Shown: positions 24,211 to 33,181, counted from the stretch's first letter. The stretch: 44,759 nt of DNA from Eubacterium sp. UBA3279 (GCA_002361775.1 DETV01000025.1:1-44759), one strand, 5' to 3'. Made by a program: numbers and translations. The notes: a model not told the origin generated them from the sequence alone.

Positions 24211-26355
24211 CTACATAGATTTTCTGTCTGCTATTTCTGCCATCTTCGCATCATTTAAACGGGTATCTCCATGAACACGGCTATAAGAAAGATACCCATT
24301 CATCCGGTCAATCTTTGTCAGATTACGGGAACCGCACACCGGACACACATCCATCTCCAATTCCTGGTGTCCACAGTCATCACAGTAAGCAAGGGATAAA
24401 TTAACCCCTTCATAATATCCCAGTTCCATAGCTCTTCTGATCAAAGCCTTGATCGCATGGACATTATAATCAATGGGATATCTCACATACTGAATTTTCC
24501 CTCCATTACATAATTCCCAGAATCTTCCTTCCAGATCTTGCTTCTGTATAGGACTGATATCTTCTGCCACATGGCAGTGGAAGCTGTTACTTACATAAGG
24601 ACGGTCTGATACCCCCCGTACAATTCCGTACATTTTTCTGAACTGCTCTACCTGCAGACCGCAAAGACTTTCTGCGGGAGTACCGTAGATTGCATAAAGA
24701 ATCTGATCTTCCTGTTTATATTCAGCAATCTTATTATTAATATACTTTAATACTTCCAGAGCAAATTCACCATCTTCAGTAATGGACTTTCCATTATATA
24801 ATTCCTGCAATTCATTTAATGCAGTAATCCCAAAAGATGCTGTCATCGGTTTCAATAACGGACGAATCTTATCTCCCGGTTTCAGATGTCCTCCGTAGAA
24901 ACCACCCTCGCAATATGCCAATGGATTGGTGGATGCACGCATCTCGCCCAAATAATCATATGTTCTCTTATGAAGACCACGGATCATCTCCAGATAAAAA
25001 TCAAGCACTTCATAAAAATCTCTGTTTTCTGCTCTGGATTTTGCCAAAATCATAGGAAGATGAAGACTCACTGCTCCGATATTAAAACGTCCCACAAATA
25101 CCGGCACATCATTTTCGTCTGCAGGCTCCATACCTCCTCTTTCATACCATGGACTCAAAAATGCCCGGCATCCCATAGGACTGATTACCTTTTTGTATTT
25201 TTTGTACATACTGGAAATGTACCCCTCGCCGCTCATGGACAGCCAGTCCGGATACATGGTCTTTGCAGAACAAGCCACTCCCGCTTCGAAAACATCTTCG
25301 CATTCACATCCCGGATCATGGATGTTTTTATCATACAAAAATACAATTTTAGGAAACAGTACCGGTTTTTTATGCCCTTTCTTTCCCTGACCTTCTTTAT
25401 GAACATTCAATAAAGAAACAGAAATCATTTTCTCAAAGCGACTGGTTCCCAGACCAAGGGTTACAGTTACGAAAGGATAATCTCCTCTGGAAGAGCCTAC
25501 GGTATTCAGCTTGTACTCAATTCCCTGCCATCCCTGATCGCAATCACGGCAAACCTTCTTCCATGCATAATCCTTTGCTTTTTCTTCTCTTCCTTCCCAG
25601 GAATCATCGGTATACTCTAAAAACTCTTCATAATATTTATCATAACTTTTTTTTGCGTAAGGAGCCAGAATCTTATCCACCTCCGGAACAGTAAATCCAC
25701 CATACTGCTGAGCTGCCGTACTGAGAATAATATCTCCCATAACGTCAAATGCTGTGTCCAGTGTCTTTGGTTCATTATACCATACATTTCCCATCTCAAA
25801 TCCATCTTTAAGGACGGAAGCCACGTCAAACAGACAACAATTCATAGTGTCCAGACGGGCAGACTGGTCATGAATATAAATATAACCATCCTTACATGCC
25901 TGAAGCTCATTCCTGTTCATAAAGAATTTTCTGTAAAGTTCTTTATTCAACTCATTGAAAATAAGACTTCTCTTGGTAGCCACCAGCGCACTGTCTGTAT
26001 TGGCATTACTTTTATCTCCAATATAACGAATCGATTGGCTTTTTGTATAAACCTCATCCATCATATGAATAAAATCCACTTTATAATTCCGATAATCCCG
26101 ATAGCTTTTTGCCACTGCCGGGTTTACCTGTTCCAGAGCTCCCTCCACAATATTGTGCATATCCTGAATGAAAATACCATCTTTTCGTCTTTTCCCCAGT
26201 TCTTCCGCCTGTTCCGTGGCATATTTACACAAAAATTCAATCTCTTCCGGTGAGAAAGAATACATTACCCTTCCTGCTGATTTATTCACCGCACGGATGA
26301 TTTTATCCGCATTAAAGGGTTCTTTCGTGCCATCTTTTTTGATAATGTATACCAT
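24211..26355 (-). CDS. nrdD: Anaerobic (class III) ribonucleoside-triphosphate reductase
   Basis: A 714-residue glycyl-radical enzyme that makes dNTPs under anaerobic conditions. An N-terminal ATP-cone (about 1-92, IIKKDGTKEPFNADKIIRAV) is the allosteric site. The C-terminal zinc ribbon has the cysteines of YCDDCGHQ and CPVCGS. The glycyl radical residue is Gly about 687 in RMNGYLSY. The radical-generating activase NrdG is not encoded nearby, although it often is; it must lie outside the window. A palindrome matching the NrdR-box core sits just upstream of the ribosome site. Confidence 0.95.
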   Translation of the reverse strand: MVYIIKKDGTKEPFNADKIIRAVNKSAGRVMYSFSPEEIEFLCKYATEQAEELGKRRKDGIFIQDMHNIVEGALEQVNPAVAKSYRDYRNYKVDFIHMMDEVYTKSQSIRYIGDKSNANTDSALVATKRSLIFNELNKELYRKFFMNRNELQACKDGYIYIHDQSARLDTMNCCLFDVASVLKDGFEMGNVWYNEPKTLDTAFDVMGDIILSTAAQQYGGFTVPEVDKILAPYAKKSYDKYYEEFLEYTDDSWEGREEKAKDYAWKKVCRDCDQGWQGIEYKLNTVGSSRGDYPFVTVTLGLGTSRFEKMISVSLLNVHKEGQGKKGHKKPVLFPKIVFLYDKNIHDPGCECEDVFEAGVACSAKTMYPDWLSMSGEGYISSMYKKYKKVISPMGCRAFLSPWYERGGMEPADENDVPVFVGRFNIGAVSLHLPMILAKSRAENRDFYEVLDFYLEMIRGLHKRTYDYLGEMRASTNPLAYCEGGFYGGHLKPGDKIRPLLKPMTASFGITALNELQELYNGKSITEDGEFALEVLKYINNKIAEYKQEDQILYAIYGTPAESLCGLQVEQFRKMYGIVRGVSDRPYVSNSFHCHVAEDISPIQKQDLEGRFWELCNGGKIQYVRYPIDYNVHAIKALIRRAMELGYYEGVNLSLAYCDDCGHQELEMDVCPVCGSRNLTKIDRMNGYLSYSRVHGDTRLNDAKMAEIADRKSM

Positions 26356-26370
26356 GTTTATATCTCCTTA

Positions 26371-26386
26371 CTACTATATATAGTTT
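26371..26386 (-). promoter_or_regulatory. Candidate NrdR box upstream of nrdD
   Basis: The palindrome ACTATATATAGT (26373-26384) contains the exact 10-base core CTATATATAG of the NrdR-box consensus. It overlaps a possible -10 (TATATA) and lies about 18 bases before the start codon. NrdR sites usually come in pairs; I see no good second copy at the expected 31-32 bp, so this stays tentative. Confidence 0.4.
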
Positions 26387-26439
26387 TTATCCTCATCTTT
26401 TTAACAACATTTTGTATGCACCAGTATATCACTCTTCCA

Positions 26440-26488
26440 CTCAAAAGGGAAGAGGAAGAAATATAAAATTTCTTTCCCTTCCCTCTCA
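26440..26488 (-). terminator. Terminator of the hydroxyacid dehydrogenase gene
   Basis: A long imperfect stem joins AAAGGGAAGAGGAAGAAAT (26444-26462) with ATTTCTTTCCCTTCCCTCT (26468-26486) around a short AT loop; TTTTG follows on the minus strand. Confidence 0.65.
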
Positions 26489-26543
26489 AAATATTGTGCT
26501 ATTGTAACGATTCTCTCTTTTTTTCAAATACCGGATTTTTCCT

Positions 26544-27506
26544 TTATCTTTTCACATATCCGGTAGAAAAGTCAATCACATTTTTCAGTGGCTGTCCTGC
26601 CAGATATTTTTCAAGGTTTTCTGCAGCGATTTTCAGGATTTTCTCTAATGTGGGCGCCAGTGCATATCCTCCTGATACGTGAGGAGTGATAAGAACATGG
26701 GGAGCATTCCAGATGGGATGACAGGGACTTAGAGGTTCCGGATCTGTCACATCCAATCCCGCTCCATAGATTTTTCTCTGATACAGAGCATCTGTCAACG
26801 CATCCGTATCTATCGCTGACCCCCGCCCCACATTTAATACCACCGCATTTTCTTTCATCATTTCAAACTCTCTCTGCCCCAGAATACCCCTGGTTTCCCC
26901 ATATGCAGGAAGACTCAGCGCCACCACATCCGCCCGGGGAAGCACCTGATGTAAAGCTTCCATGGTGTATTGTTCATCTACATATTCCGGTTTTGGCTGA
27001 TCACTTTTACGGATACCGATGATATAACTTCCCATTGCTTTCATTTTTCTGGCGAAGGTTCCTCCGATATCACCCAAGCCCAGAATCAACACGGTACTTC
27101 CCTCAGCCACATACATTGGATCCTGTTTTTCCCAGATATGTCCCCGTTGTTGAACGTAATATGTATCCAGATGTTTTTGCAGCATAAAAAGCATACCGAT
27201 CATATGCTCTGAGATCGCCATTCCGTATGCCCCCGTAGCATTCGTCAGAATCGTTTTCTCCGGAAGCGCTCCCGGATCACAGTATCCTTCTGTTCCCGCG
27301 TTATTTAATTGGATCCATTGCAGGTTAGGCGATTCCCTGATATATTCCACAGGAAGATTTCCAATAATAATATTAGCTTTCCAAGCTTCTTCTTTCGTAA
27401 CATCTTTTGCCAGGCAATAAGTAATCTCATGTTCTCCTGCTATTTGCCCAAATTTCTGTTTATGTCTCTCTTCTACCGGAAGCACCACTAATATTTTGTA
27501 TGTCAT
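26544..27506 (-). CDS. D-isomer-specific 2-hydroxyacid dehydrogenase
   Basis: A 320-residue NAD(P)-dependent oxidoreductase. The Rossmann domain has GLGDIGG near residue 145; the catalytic triad is visible as Arg in NVGRGSAID, Glu in DPEPLSP and His in TPHVSGG. The fold and motifs give the family; the substrate (pyruvate, glyoxylate, phosphoglycerate or other 2-keto acid) is not resolved. It lies 55 bases downstream of the zinc-ribbon membrane protein gene on the same strand and may share its transcript. Confidence 0.88.
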   Translation of the reverse strand: MTYKILVVLPVEERHKQKFGQIAGEHEITYCLAKDVTKEEAWKANIIIGNLPVEYIRESPNLQWIQLNNAGTEGYCDPGALPEKTILTNATGAYGMAISEHMIGMLFMLQKHLDTYYVQQRGHIWEKQDPMYVAEGSTVLILGLGDIGGTFARKMKAMGSYIIGIRKSDQPKPEYVDEQYTMEALHQVLPRADVVALSLPAYGETRGILGQREFEMMKENAVVLNVGRGSAIDTDALTDALYQRKIYGAGLDVTDPEPLSPCHPIWNAPHVLITPHVSGGYALAPTLEKILKIAAENLEKYLAGQPLKNVIDFSTGYVKR

Positions 27507-27561
27507 TCCATATCTCCTCTCCGTTACCCGCTTTGCATCAATTCAGATTATTTTACTGAAA

Positions 27562-28608
27562 TTATTCATATATCACTTCACTGGGAGTCAGTAAAACTTC
27601 ACTTTCTGCCCCCTCCGACGGTTTCATAAAAACCTTCATCCCATCTTCCAGATAAATATTTCTGTATATATCCGGGGTTTCTGTGATCTGTGTATCCATT
27701 CTCAGACCTTCCTGATCGCCATACCAAAAATCAGCCTTGCCTTTTATTAATTGCACATCATACCATCCTGCCGGAAAATCTTCCCCTGCGATTTGAACCC
27801 TTTCCTCTACCACCACTGTTTCAGTGAGGGGATTTTCCATACTTTCCTGCACATCGTAGGAAGCGTTCTCTGAATAAAATATCATCATCTGATTCCCGCT
27901 GATATATAATTTTTCCCCGTCATGTAATTCTATATCCTCAATTCTGTAAATCCCGTCTTCCGGATAGGTATCTGTAAGATACCACTCTTCCATATCTTCA
28001 CCTTCCGGATCCTTTATCATCAAATACACTTCCCGATCTTCAATCTGCTCTGCCGATATCCGATATGTTCCCTCAGGCACCTGACATCCCACAATATATT
28101 CGCCGCTTTCCAGCACAATTTCTGTTATGTCCCCCTGCTCCATATCGTCCAGGTAATCTTCCAGATAATCAAAATCCACCTGATTTTCTTCATAAATATT
28201 TACATTCTCTACTGCTTCCTGTGTTTCCGATTCCAATATTTCTGAAACTGCGAAGTTTTCCTGATGTTTTTCCACTGCACGGATCAACGCCAACACCAGA
28301 CTGACCAAAATCAACAACGTAGGAAGCATCACGCTTTTTCCTGATTTTTTATCTCCGGATAATTTTCTGTACGCTTCTTTTCTTTTTTTCTCTTCCTTAT
28401 CTGATTGTTTTTTCTGCTCTTTGTACTGTTCTGACAAATTTACTTTCTTATTTAACTCATTTACTTTCTCAGGCGAAGAACTCTTTACAGGCTTTTCATT
28501 TTCCCGCATTTCATTCAGGTAGTACCGCCCTTCTTCTGCGGGATAATACATTCCACAATCCCGACACCGTCCATTCACCACCTGTCCGTCACAAATATGA
28601 CATCTCAT
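27562..28608 (-). CDS. Zinc-ribbon, single-span membrane protein with duplicated C-terminal domains
   Basis: I do not recognise a function for this 348-residue protein. It starts with a zinc ribbon (CHICDG and CRDCGMYY), then a highly charged Lys/Glu-rich coiled segment (about 45-90) and one membrane helix (about 95-112, LPTLLILVSLVLALI). The extracytoplasmic part is acidic and carries two related beta modules: VLESGEYIVGCQVPEGTYRI (about 165) and VVEERVQIAGEDFPAGWYDV (about 265). Such G-x-D/V-P-x-G-T/W-Y modules occur in many surface proteins of clostridia. A cytoplasmic zinc ribbon joined to an outside sensor-like domain suggests envelope sensing; that is inference. Confidence 0.75.
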   Translation of the reverse strand: MRCHICDGQVVNGRCRDCGMYYPAEEGRYYLNEMRENEKPVKSSSPEKVNELNKKVNLSEQYKEQKKQSDKEEKKRKEAYRKLSGDKKSGKSVMLPTLLILVSLVLALIRAVEKHQENFAVSEILESETQEAVENVNIYEENQVDFDYLEDYLDDMEQGDITEIVLESGEYIVGCQVPEGTYRISAEQIEDREVYLMIKDPEGEDMEEWYLTDTYPEDGIYRIEDIELHDGEKLYISGNQMMIFYSENASYDVQESMENPLTETVVVEERVQIAGEDFPAGWYDVQLIKGKADFWYGDQEGLRMDTQITETPDIYRNIYLEDGMKVFMKPSEGAESEVLLTPSEVIYE

Positions 28609-28716
28609 CTTTCTTTCTCCTTCCTGCAGACATATTTTCTTTTACAAGCGTACCATATTTTCATTTTCCCCGCAATATTCTGTTTTAGTGCTTTAATTTG
28701 ATGCTCTTCGAAAAAA

Positions 28717-28747
28717 TTGTTGTATTTCAGTGAGTATCTGTTATAAT
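28717..28747 (+). promoter_or_regulatory. Promoter of asnA
   Basis: A perfect TATAAT (28742-28747) is preceded by TTGTAT at 28720-28725 (16-base spacer) or TTGTTG at 28717-28722 (19). The leader to the ATG at 28781 is short, with GAGGAGG before it. Confidence 0.65.
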
Positions 28748-28780
28748 AAGACCATTGAAAAAATTTTGAGGAGGCCTGTT

Positions 28781-29791
28781 ATGGAACGTTTTATTATTCC
28801 CGAGAATTACCAACCAGCACTGAATCTCCATGATACACAGATTGCTATTAAAACCGTAAAGGATTTTTTTCAGAAGTCTCTTTCTGAACGGCTCAATCTT
28901 CTCCGTGTATCTGCACCTTTATTTGTAGATCCCCTTTCCGGCCTGAATGATAATCTGAATGGTATTGAACGTCCGGTACAATTTGACATCAAAGAGGCCT
29001 CTGGAAAAGACGCAGAAATCGTTCATTCTCTGGCAAAATGGAAACGATATGCCCTGAAAAAATATGGATTTTCCCATGGAGAGGGATTATATACCGATAT
29101 GGTTGCCATCCGCCGGGATGAAGATACCGATAATATCCATTCCATCTATGTGGATCAGTGGGACTGGGAAAAAATAATTTCCAGGGAAGAACGCACCATG
29201 GAAACTCTCCAGAATGTAGTTCGCACTGTATATACCGCTTTAAAAAAGACTGAAAAATATATGGCGATCCAATATGATTACATAGAAGAAATTCTTCCCC
29301 GGGAAATATATTTTATCACTTCCCAGGAACTGGAAGACCGTTACCCGAATCTCACCCCAAAAGAAAGAGAATATCAGATTGCCAAAGAAAAAGGGGCTGT
29401 CTTTATCATGCAGATTGGAAAATACCTGACCTCCGGACAGCGGCATGACGGCAGAGCGCCAGACTATGATGACTGGGATCTGAATGGTGACATTATTGTA
29501 TACTACCCCGTCCTCGATATTGCACTGGAACTTTCCTCCATGGGAATCCGTGTAGATGCTCAGGCCTTAAAAAACCAATTAGAAATCAGCGGATGCGAAG
29601 ACCGGGCTGAACTCGACTTCCAAAAATCCATTCTCCAGGAAGAACTCCCATTTACCATCGGAGGCGGAATCGGTCAGTCCCGTATCTGTATGTTTTACCT
29701 GAGAAAAGCTCACATTGGTGAAGTTCATTGCTCCTTGTGGCCGGAAGAAACCATACGCACCGCAAAGGAACATGGAATTCCGCTGTTATAA
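28781..29791 (+). CDS. asnA: Aspartate--ammonia ligase (asparagine synthetase A)
   Basis: A 336-residue AsnA, a class II aminoacyl-tRNA-synthetase-like enzyme that makes asparagine from aspartate, ammonia and ATP. Recognised by the N-terminal YQPALNLHDTQIAIKTVKDF, the central DPLSGLNDNLNGIERPVQFD, and the C-terminal PFTIGGGIGQSRICMF. I start at the ATG at 28781 because GAGGAGGCC precedes it; the longer frame starts within the promoter. Single gene, with its own promoter and terminator, diverging from the zinc-ribbon gene. Confidence 0.96.
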   Translation: MERFIIPENYQPALNLHDTQIAIKTVKDFFQKSLSERLNLLRVSAPLFVDPLSGLNDNLNGIERPVQFDIKEASGKDAEIVHSLAKWKRYALKKYGFSHGEGLYTDMVAIRRDEDTDNIHSIYVDQWDWEKIISREERTMETLQNVVRTVYTALKKTEKYMAIQYDYIEEILPREIYFITSQELEDRYPNLTPKEREYQIAKEKGAVFIMQIGKYLTSGQRHDGRAPDYDDWDLNGDIIVYYPVLDIALELSSMGIRVDAQALKNQLEISGCEDRAELDFQKSILQEELPFTIGGGIGQSRICMFYLRKAHIGEVHCSLWPEETIRTAKEHGIPLL

Positions 29792-29813
29792 CATAATTTT
29801 TGATTACATTATG

Positions 29814-29858
29814 ATACGGACGAGATTCAATTTTCTAATATCTCGTCTGTATTTTTTT
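29814..29858 (+). terminator. Terminator of asnA
   Basis: ATACGGACGAGAT (29814-29826) pairs with ATCTCGTCTGTAT (29840-29852), 13 pairs with one G-T, followed by a run of T. Confidence 0.88.
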
Positions 29859-29885
29859 GCCAAAACACAGACAAGACTAGAATTT

Positions 29886-30752
29886 TTAGTGTTCCGTTTC
29901 TATTTCTCCATCAAATACTACCTGAGCCGGGCCAGTCATATAAACCTGATTCTCTTTTCTATCCCAGAAGATATCCAAATCGCCGCCTAATAACTTCACT
30001 GTCACACGGTCCTTAGTATACCCATTTAATATTGAAGAAACTGCCACAGCACACGCTCCCGTTCCACAAGCAAGAGTTTCCCCCGAACCTCTCTCCCATA
30101 CACGCATTTCCACCGTATGATCGTCCAAAACTTTCACAAATTCTGTATTAACCCGATCAGGAAAAGCCGGATGATTTTCAAAATATGGCCCTGTCTTTTC
30201 AATATCCAGATTTTTTATATCATCCATATACACGATTCCGTGTGGATTTCCCATGGATACTGCGGTGATGTGATATTCTTGTCCGTTCACCCAAATAGGC
30301 TCATTGACAATCTGTTTTTTCTCTTTCTCCTCATCCTTTCCCAGATTTTCCGGAATTACAGGAACTTTTTCCGGTTCCAATTCCGGCGTTCCCATATTCA
30401 CTTTAATTGTACTTACTTTTCCCTCCTTCACTTCCAGCTCCAGATATTTGATTCCACTGGGAGTACTGACTGTAATCTCCGTTTTATCTGTCAAACCATA
30501 ATCATATACATATTTTGCCACGCACCGGATTCCGTTTCCACACATAGACCCCCGGGAACCGTCTGCATTATACATATCCATCTCAAAGTCCGCCACCTGT
30601 GACGGTTTGATCAGAATCAATCCGTCAGAACCTATTCCAAAATGTCGGTCACTTACTTTTTTTGCCAGTTCTTCCGGATGTTCCACTTTTTCCTGAAAAC
30701 AATTTACATACACGTAGTCATTACCAATCCCCTGCATTTTTGTAAATTTCAT
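29886..30752 (-). CDS. dapF: Diaminopimelate epimerase
   Basis: A 288-residue DapF that converts LL- to meso-diaminopimelate for lysine and peptidoglycan. Both catalytic cysteines are present: Cys71 in SMCGNGIRC and about Cys229 in LACGTGACA. Other family motifs are GIGNDYVY at the N-terminus, HFGIGSDGL, and GNPHGIVY. A charged insertion (about 135-150) makes it slightly longer than usual. AAGGATGATAT precedes the ATG. Convergent with asnA and divergent from the purine permease gene. Confidence 0.96.
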   Translation of the reverse strand: MKFTKMQGIGNDYVYVNCFQEKVEHPEELAKKVSDRHFGIGSDGLILIKPSQVADFEMDMYNADGSRGSMCGNGIRCVAKYVYDYGLTDKTEITVSTPSGIKYLELEVKEGKVSTIKVNMGTPELEPEKVPVIPENLGKDEEKEKKQIVNEPIWVNGQEYHITAVSMGNPHGIVYMDDIKNLDIEKTGPYFENHPAFPDRVNTEFVKVLDDHTVEMRVWERGSGETLACGTGACAVAVSSILNGYTKDRVTVKLLGGDLDIFWDRKENQVYMTGPAQVVFDGEIETEH

Positions 30753-30836
30753 ATATCATCCTTCTTTCCTCAGATTCTTTTTTCACTCATTTTATCATAT
30801 TTTCCCAAATGTGAAAATAATTTCTTCCAGATATCA

Positions 30837-30866
30837 TTGACAAATCCCTCTACTATCCGCTACAAT
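30837..30866 (+). promoter_or_regulatory. Promoter of the purine permease transcript
   Basis: TTGACA (30837-30842), an 18-base spacer and TACAAT (30861-30866). Transcription should begin near 30873, almost exactly where the leader hairpin starts. Confidence 0.75.
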
Positions 30867-30875
30867 GCCTGTTAG

Positions 30876-30927
30876 AAGGTAACCATTTCCCGATAGAACA
30901 CATACTCGCCAGCGGAATGGTTACTTT
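30876..30927 (+). promoter_or_regulatory. Unidentified structured 5' leader of the purine permease mRNA
   Basis: AAGGTAACCATTTC (30876-30889) pairs with GGAATGGTTACTTT (30914-30927), giving a 14-bp stem (two G-T) around a 24-base loop that holds CGATAGAACACATACTCGCC. It would form the very 5' end of the transcript, about 45 bases before the start codon. No U-tract follows, so it is not a simple terminator. It lacks the three-way junction pieces of the purine riboswitch. Possible roles are an unknown aptamer, translational control or mRNA stabilisation. Confidence 0.55.
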
Positions 30928-30971
30928 AATGTTTTCCAAATATTTTATCACTATTAGAGGAGGGAAATCTC

Positions 30972-32333
30972 ATGGAAAAACTCTTTAAACTGAAAGAGCA
31001 TAATACCACAGTCAAAACAGAGGTTATGGCTGGTATCACTACCTTTTTGACTATGGCTTATATTCTTGCAGTTAACCCCAATCTGCTGAGTGCATCAGGT
31101 ATGGACTCCGGCGCTGTCTTCACAGCAACTGCTCTGGCATCTGCCCTGGCTACTTTCATCATGGCTTTCTGGGCTAACTATCCTATCGCATTGTCTGCTG
31201 GTATGGGACTGAATGCTTACTTTGCTTTCACCGTATGTCTCGGTGATCTGAAAGGTATCGAAGATCCCTGGAAAGTTGCTCTGGCAGCCGTACTTGTAGA
31301 AGGTATCATTTTTATCGTATTATCTTTCTTCAAGTTGAGAGAATCTATCGTAAATGCTATTCCTGCAAACTTAAAGTATGGAATTACAGCAGGTATCGGT
31401 CTGTTCATTGCTTTCATCGGTCTGCAGGGTTCCGGCATTGTTATTGCTGACGGTTCCACACTGCTGGCTCTTGGTGATTTCAGTTCACCGGAAGTAGCCC
31501 TTTGCCTGATTGGTGTACTCATTATCGCAGTTATGAACCATTACAACGTAAAAGGTTCTATCCTGTGGGGAATCCTGATCACATGGGGACTGGGAATCAT
31601 CGCTGAATTGACAGGATGGTATGTTGTTGATCCGGAAGCAGGCGCTTTCTCCCTGATTCCATCTTTCAGCGCTTCATCCTTTATTCCGCCATCTATTGCT
31701 CCAACGTTCTTCCAGTTTGATTTTGCATGGATTGCATCCAATATTTCACAGTTCATCGTTATCGTATTTTCTTTCCTTTTCGTAGATATGTTCGATACCA
31801 TCGGAACTGTTATCGGTGTTGCTGACAAAGCAAACCTTCTGGACAAAGACGGAAAACTTCCAAGAGTTGGTCGTGTACTGATGGCTGATGCCGTAGGTAC
31901 AGTTGCCGGTTCCATGTTGGGAACTTCCACCATCACCAGTTTTGTAGAATCCAGTTCAGGTGTTGCTGAAGGCGGAAAAACAGGTCTTACTGCAATGACT
32001 ACAGGTCTTCTGTTTATCGTTGCTTTATTCCTGTCTCCAATCTTCCTGGCAATCCCAAGCTTTGCCACAGCTCCTGCTCTGATTATCGTAGGATTCTTCA
32101 TGGCATCTTCCATCAAGAAAATGCACTTCGACGGTGATGTGGCTGACGCTGTAGGCGGATACCTGGCATTCCTTATGATGCCTCTGACTTACTCTATCGC
32201 TAACGGTATCATGTTCGGTATGCTGGCATGGTTCCTGATCAAGATCTGCACAGGTCAGATCAAAAAAATCCATCCGGTAATGTACATTGTATGTGCTTTG
32301 TTCATCTTCCGAGTGGTTACCTTGATCATCTGA
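30972..32333 (+). CDS. Purine permease, AzgA/PbuG family (NCS2 superfamily)
   Basis: A 453-residue membrane protein with about 12-14 helices. The N-terminus (TEVMAGITTFLTMAYILAVN) and the downstream GMGLNAYFAFTVC and DMFDTIGTVIGVADKANLL segments are hallmarks of AzgA-like adenine/guanine/hypoxanthine transporters. GAGGAGGG precedes the ATG. It stands alone, with a good promoter and a structured leader. Exact purine specificity is not readable. Confidence 0.93.
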   Translation: MEKLFKLKEHNTTVKTEVMAGITTFLTMAYILAVNPNLLSASGMDSGAVFTATALASALATFIMAFWANYPIALSAGMGLNAYFAFTVCLGDLKGIEDPWKVALAAVLVEGIIFIVLSFFKLRESIVNAIPANLKYGITAGIGLFIAFIGLQGSGIVIADGSTLLALGDFSSPEVALCLIGVLIIAVMNHYNVKGSILWGILITWGLGIIAELTGWYVVDPEAGAFSLIPSFSASSFIPPSIAPTFFQFDFAWIASNISQFIVIVFSFLFVDMFDTIGTVIGVADKANLLDKDGKLPRVGRVLMADAVGTVAGSMLGTSTITSFVESSSGVAEGGKTGLTAMTTGLLFIVALFLSPIFLAIPSFATAPALIIVGFFMASSIKKMHFDGDVADAVGGYLAFLMMPLTYSIANGIMFGMLAWFLIKICTGQIKKIHPVMYIVCALFIFRVVTLII

Positions 32334-32356
32334 CAGGTAGTATTCTGATAAATACA

Positions 32357-32391
32357 CGAAAGTTTCACCCTGACCCTGGGTGAAACTTTCG
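32357..32391. terminator. Shared hairpin between convergent genes
   Basis: CGAAAGTTTCACCC (32357-32370) pairs perfectly with GGGTGAAACTTTCG (32378-32391). T-tracts are poor on both sides, but position and stem strength suit a bidirectional terminator for the purine permease and deacetylase-like genes. Confidence 0.7.
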
Positions 32392-32410
32392 TATATTAAA
32401 AAGCAAAATC

Positions 32411-33181
32411 TTATTTTTTTAGAAATTGTCTTCCGCTGCCGTCCATATAAAAATTTTCCCGATAAATCATCCGGGAAACAGGAACCACTTCATAACCTTT
32501 TTCTTTCAGCATTTCTAATACTTTTTCCAACGCTGCCGCCGTATATTTTCCATTAGTATTCCAACGAATAATCGCTCCATTTTTCAGATTTTCATTTTCC
32601 ATAACCTGATAAATAATATCCTGCTCCCCATAATTTTTCCAATCCATCGTATTCACGCTCCAGTAAACCGGATAATATCCACAGGCATAAACACTTTGAA
32701 TCACATTATTATCATAACCTCCATAAGGCAGAGAAAACAGATCCATTTCATAGTCAAATTCTTTCCTCATACGATTATGAAGCTTTCTGATTTGACTTCT
32801 GCAGGCTCCCGGCGATAACTCCGTCATTTTTCTGTATTCCTCCCCGCTGCTTCCCAGATCATGACCGCCTTCTATAATTTGTTTCACACACTCCGGATCA
32901 TCTTTCACCACTCCTCCATCCACAAAAAAAGTAGCTTTCACCTGATTTTTTTCCAACACCCGCTCTATTTTCTGTAAATTTTCACTGGCACCTTTCACCT
33001 GAAAAACCAGGGAAACCCAGGGTTCTTCTCGTTCTACGGAGCAAACAGGAAATTCCATTCCATTTATGCCGGTACTGACAGTGAGAATACGTTCTCCCAC
33101 ATCCCTCCAGTACAACACGGATAATCCGGTGATCATTACCAACGCCAGAAAAAGCACCCACCCCATTCCTGTTTTTTTCAT
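32411..33181 (-). CDS. Polysaccharide deacetylase-like protein, probably inactive
   Basis: A 256-residue protein with an N-terminal membrane anchor (about 7-25) and an outside NodB-homology domain. The fold is clear from NQVKATFFVDGGVV, VKQIIEGGHDLG and MLKEKGYEVVPVSRMI. All five catalytic motifs have changed: TFDD is VFQV, the H(S/T)xxH metal site is SSGEEY, RPPYG is SLPYG, D before the DW motif is N (SVNTMDW), and LHD is RWN. It is therefore likely a binding or structural relative rather than an enzyme. I start at the ATG at 33181; the tract before it is nine G on the coding strand. Confidence 0.85.
   Translation of the reverse strand: MKKTGMGWVLFLALVMITGLSVLYWRDVGERILTVSTGINGMEFPVCSVEREEPWVSLVFQVKGASENLQKIERVLEKNQVKATFFVDGGVVKDDPECVKQIIEGGHDLGSSGEEYRKMTELSPGACRSQIRKLHNRMRKEFDYEMDLFSLPYGGYDNNVIQSVYACGYYPVYWSVNTMDWKNYGEQDIIYQVMENENLKNGAIIRWNTNGKYTAAALEKVLEMLKEKGYEVVPVSRMIYRENFYMDGSGRQFLKK

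Noticed and set aside
24655..24720. Missing glycyl radical residue in NrdD, because the end reads TRLNDAKM rather than a Gly-containing motif.
   Set aside because: In E. coli NrdD the radical glycine is in the RVCGYL segment; the equivalent RMNGYL is present (about Gly687), so the enzyme looks intact.
30876..30927. Purine riboswitch upstream of the purine permease.
   Set aside because: The conserved junction pieces and the two kissing-loop stems are absent; only one long stem is present.
31217..32116. Long minus-strand open frames inside the purine permease gene.
   Set aside because: They lie opposite a well-supported membrane protein, have no ribosome sites and no recognisable domains; they are shadows.
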